Assembly: GCA_904380375.1 (NCBI GenBank) | Contig: CAJFID010000031.1 | Span: 1-30,142, forward strand | Source of the DNA: Avimonas intestinalis | GTDB lineage: Bacteria > Bacillota > Clostridia > Oscillospirales > Acutalibacteraceae | DNA length: 30,142 nt | Direction of reading: 5' to 3' | Shown: one piece after another, positions 29,828 through 30,142 of the stretch | How the letters are laid out: every line of letters begins with the position of its first letter | Numbering within the stretch: the stretch's first letter is position 1 | The notes under the pieces: model-generated | Seen by the model: only the letters and a program-made list of their open reading frames with translations | Databases searched by the model: none | Told to the model about the DNA's origin: nothing | Made by a program: the position numbers and the translations under genes

Positions 29828-30142
29828 CTGCGGCGGGCGCGACGCGTCTTGACGTAAGCGATATGCTCACGTCTTATGCTCGCGTGCCGGATAGGCATAG
29901 GCCGATGGCATTCCGCACCACAGCCTGCACGCTAGCGCCTGGCGGCGGGCAATTCGCGTCTTGGTGTGGGTGGCCCTGGCGGGCAGCATGACGCGGCCCT
30001 GCGGGCGGCATGTCGCGTCTTTGACGGGTGGGCTGCTCCCGTTTCCCGCTCGCGGCCCTGCGGGCGGCAATTCGCGTCTGGGATGGGCGGGCTGCCCACG
30101 TCTCCCGCTCGCGTGCCGGCGGGCATCGGCCGGTGGCGTTTT
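29828..30142. repeat. Degenerate 55-60-bp tandem array running off the right edge
   Basis: On the minus strand, units begin with GAGC(G/A) and share AAGACGCGA and TGCCGCCCGCAGG. The best copies are 30052-30110 and 29992-30051, with worse ones at ~29937-29991 and ~29828-29880 and a partial at 30111-30142. Unit lengths of 53 to 60 break any reading frame, so it is probably non-coding. 29741-29827 holds no gene. Confidence 0.7.

Noticed and set aside
29828..30142. CRISPR array
   Set aside because: Unit-to-unit similarity covers most of each ~58-base unit. There is no alternation of a constant repeat with unique spacers, and no cas gene is present.

Overview
The window looks like part of a chromosome from a GC-rich Gram-positive anaerobe of class Clostridia, most likely an Oscillospiraceae/Ruminococcaceae-type gut bacterium. 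The reasons are sigma-A type promoters with extended -10 boxes, strong GGAGG ribosome sites, a sortase-type cell-wall anchor (NPTTG), a FeoB-associated Cys-rich protein, the secG-rnr gene pair and an ER/SipW-type signal peptidase. The assignment is inference; no 16S or other marker lies in the window.

Layout. 1-3518: the 3' part of a large cell-wall-anchored beta-helix/CBM9/FIVAR protein, open at the left edge. 3829-8645: a ThyX-like protein, a SipW-type signal peptidase, a corrinoid adenosyltransferase, and a divergent MFS transporter/AraC regulator pair with a phased operator array between them. 8953-11624: secG and rnr (RNase R). 11699-13863 (minus strand): pyrB with a fused PyrI-like zinc finger, then an Fe-S/flavodoxin-type reductase, a FeoB-associated Cys-rich membrane peptide and a small ferredoxin. 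14124-14210: tRNA-Leu(CAA).

To the right of the tRNA the base composition falls clearly, from about 14211 to 19930-21145. This stretch holds an alpha/alpha-toroid-like protein bracketed by two copies of a ~91-bp repeat and by a duplicated tRNA-flank sequence. It also holds an EamA transporter with a two-component system whose histidine kinase has lost its middle, a DUF2087/APH-kinase pair and an AAA ATPase. It looks like an acquired and partly decayed island beside a tRNA gene, although no integrase is present.

21497-27890 is a tightly coupled three-gene operon. It encodes a 1505-residue zinc-ribbon/3-TM/VWA/beta-rich protein, a secreted, C-terminally membrane-anchored Ig-like protein, and a 99-residue two-TM protein. 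A convergent gene (28228-28995) encodes another zinc-ribbon/Pro-rich/TM protein with a DUF4352-like domain. This is the best candidate in the window for an undescribed envelope system. The right end has an XRE repressor with a near-consensus promoter, an overlapping-palindrome element and a degenerate ~55-60-bp tandem array that runs off the window.

All functions come from reading motifs and gene order by eye. No database or folding program was run.
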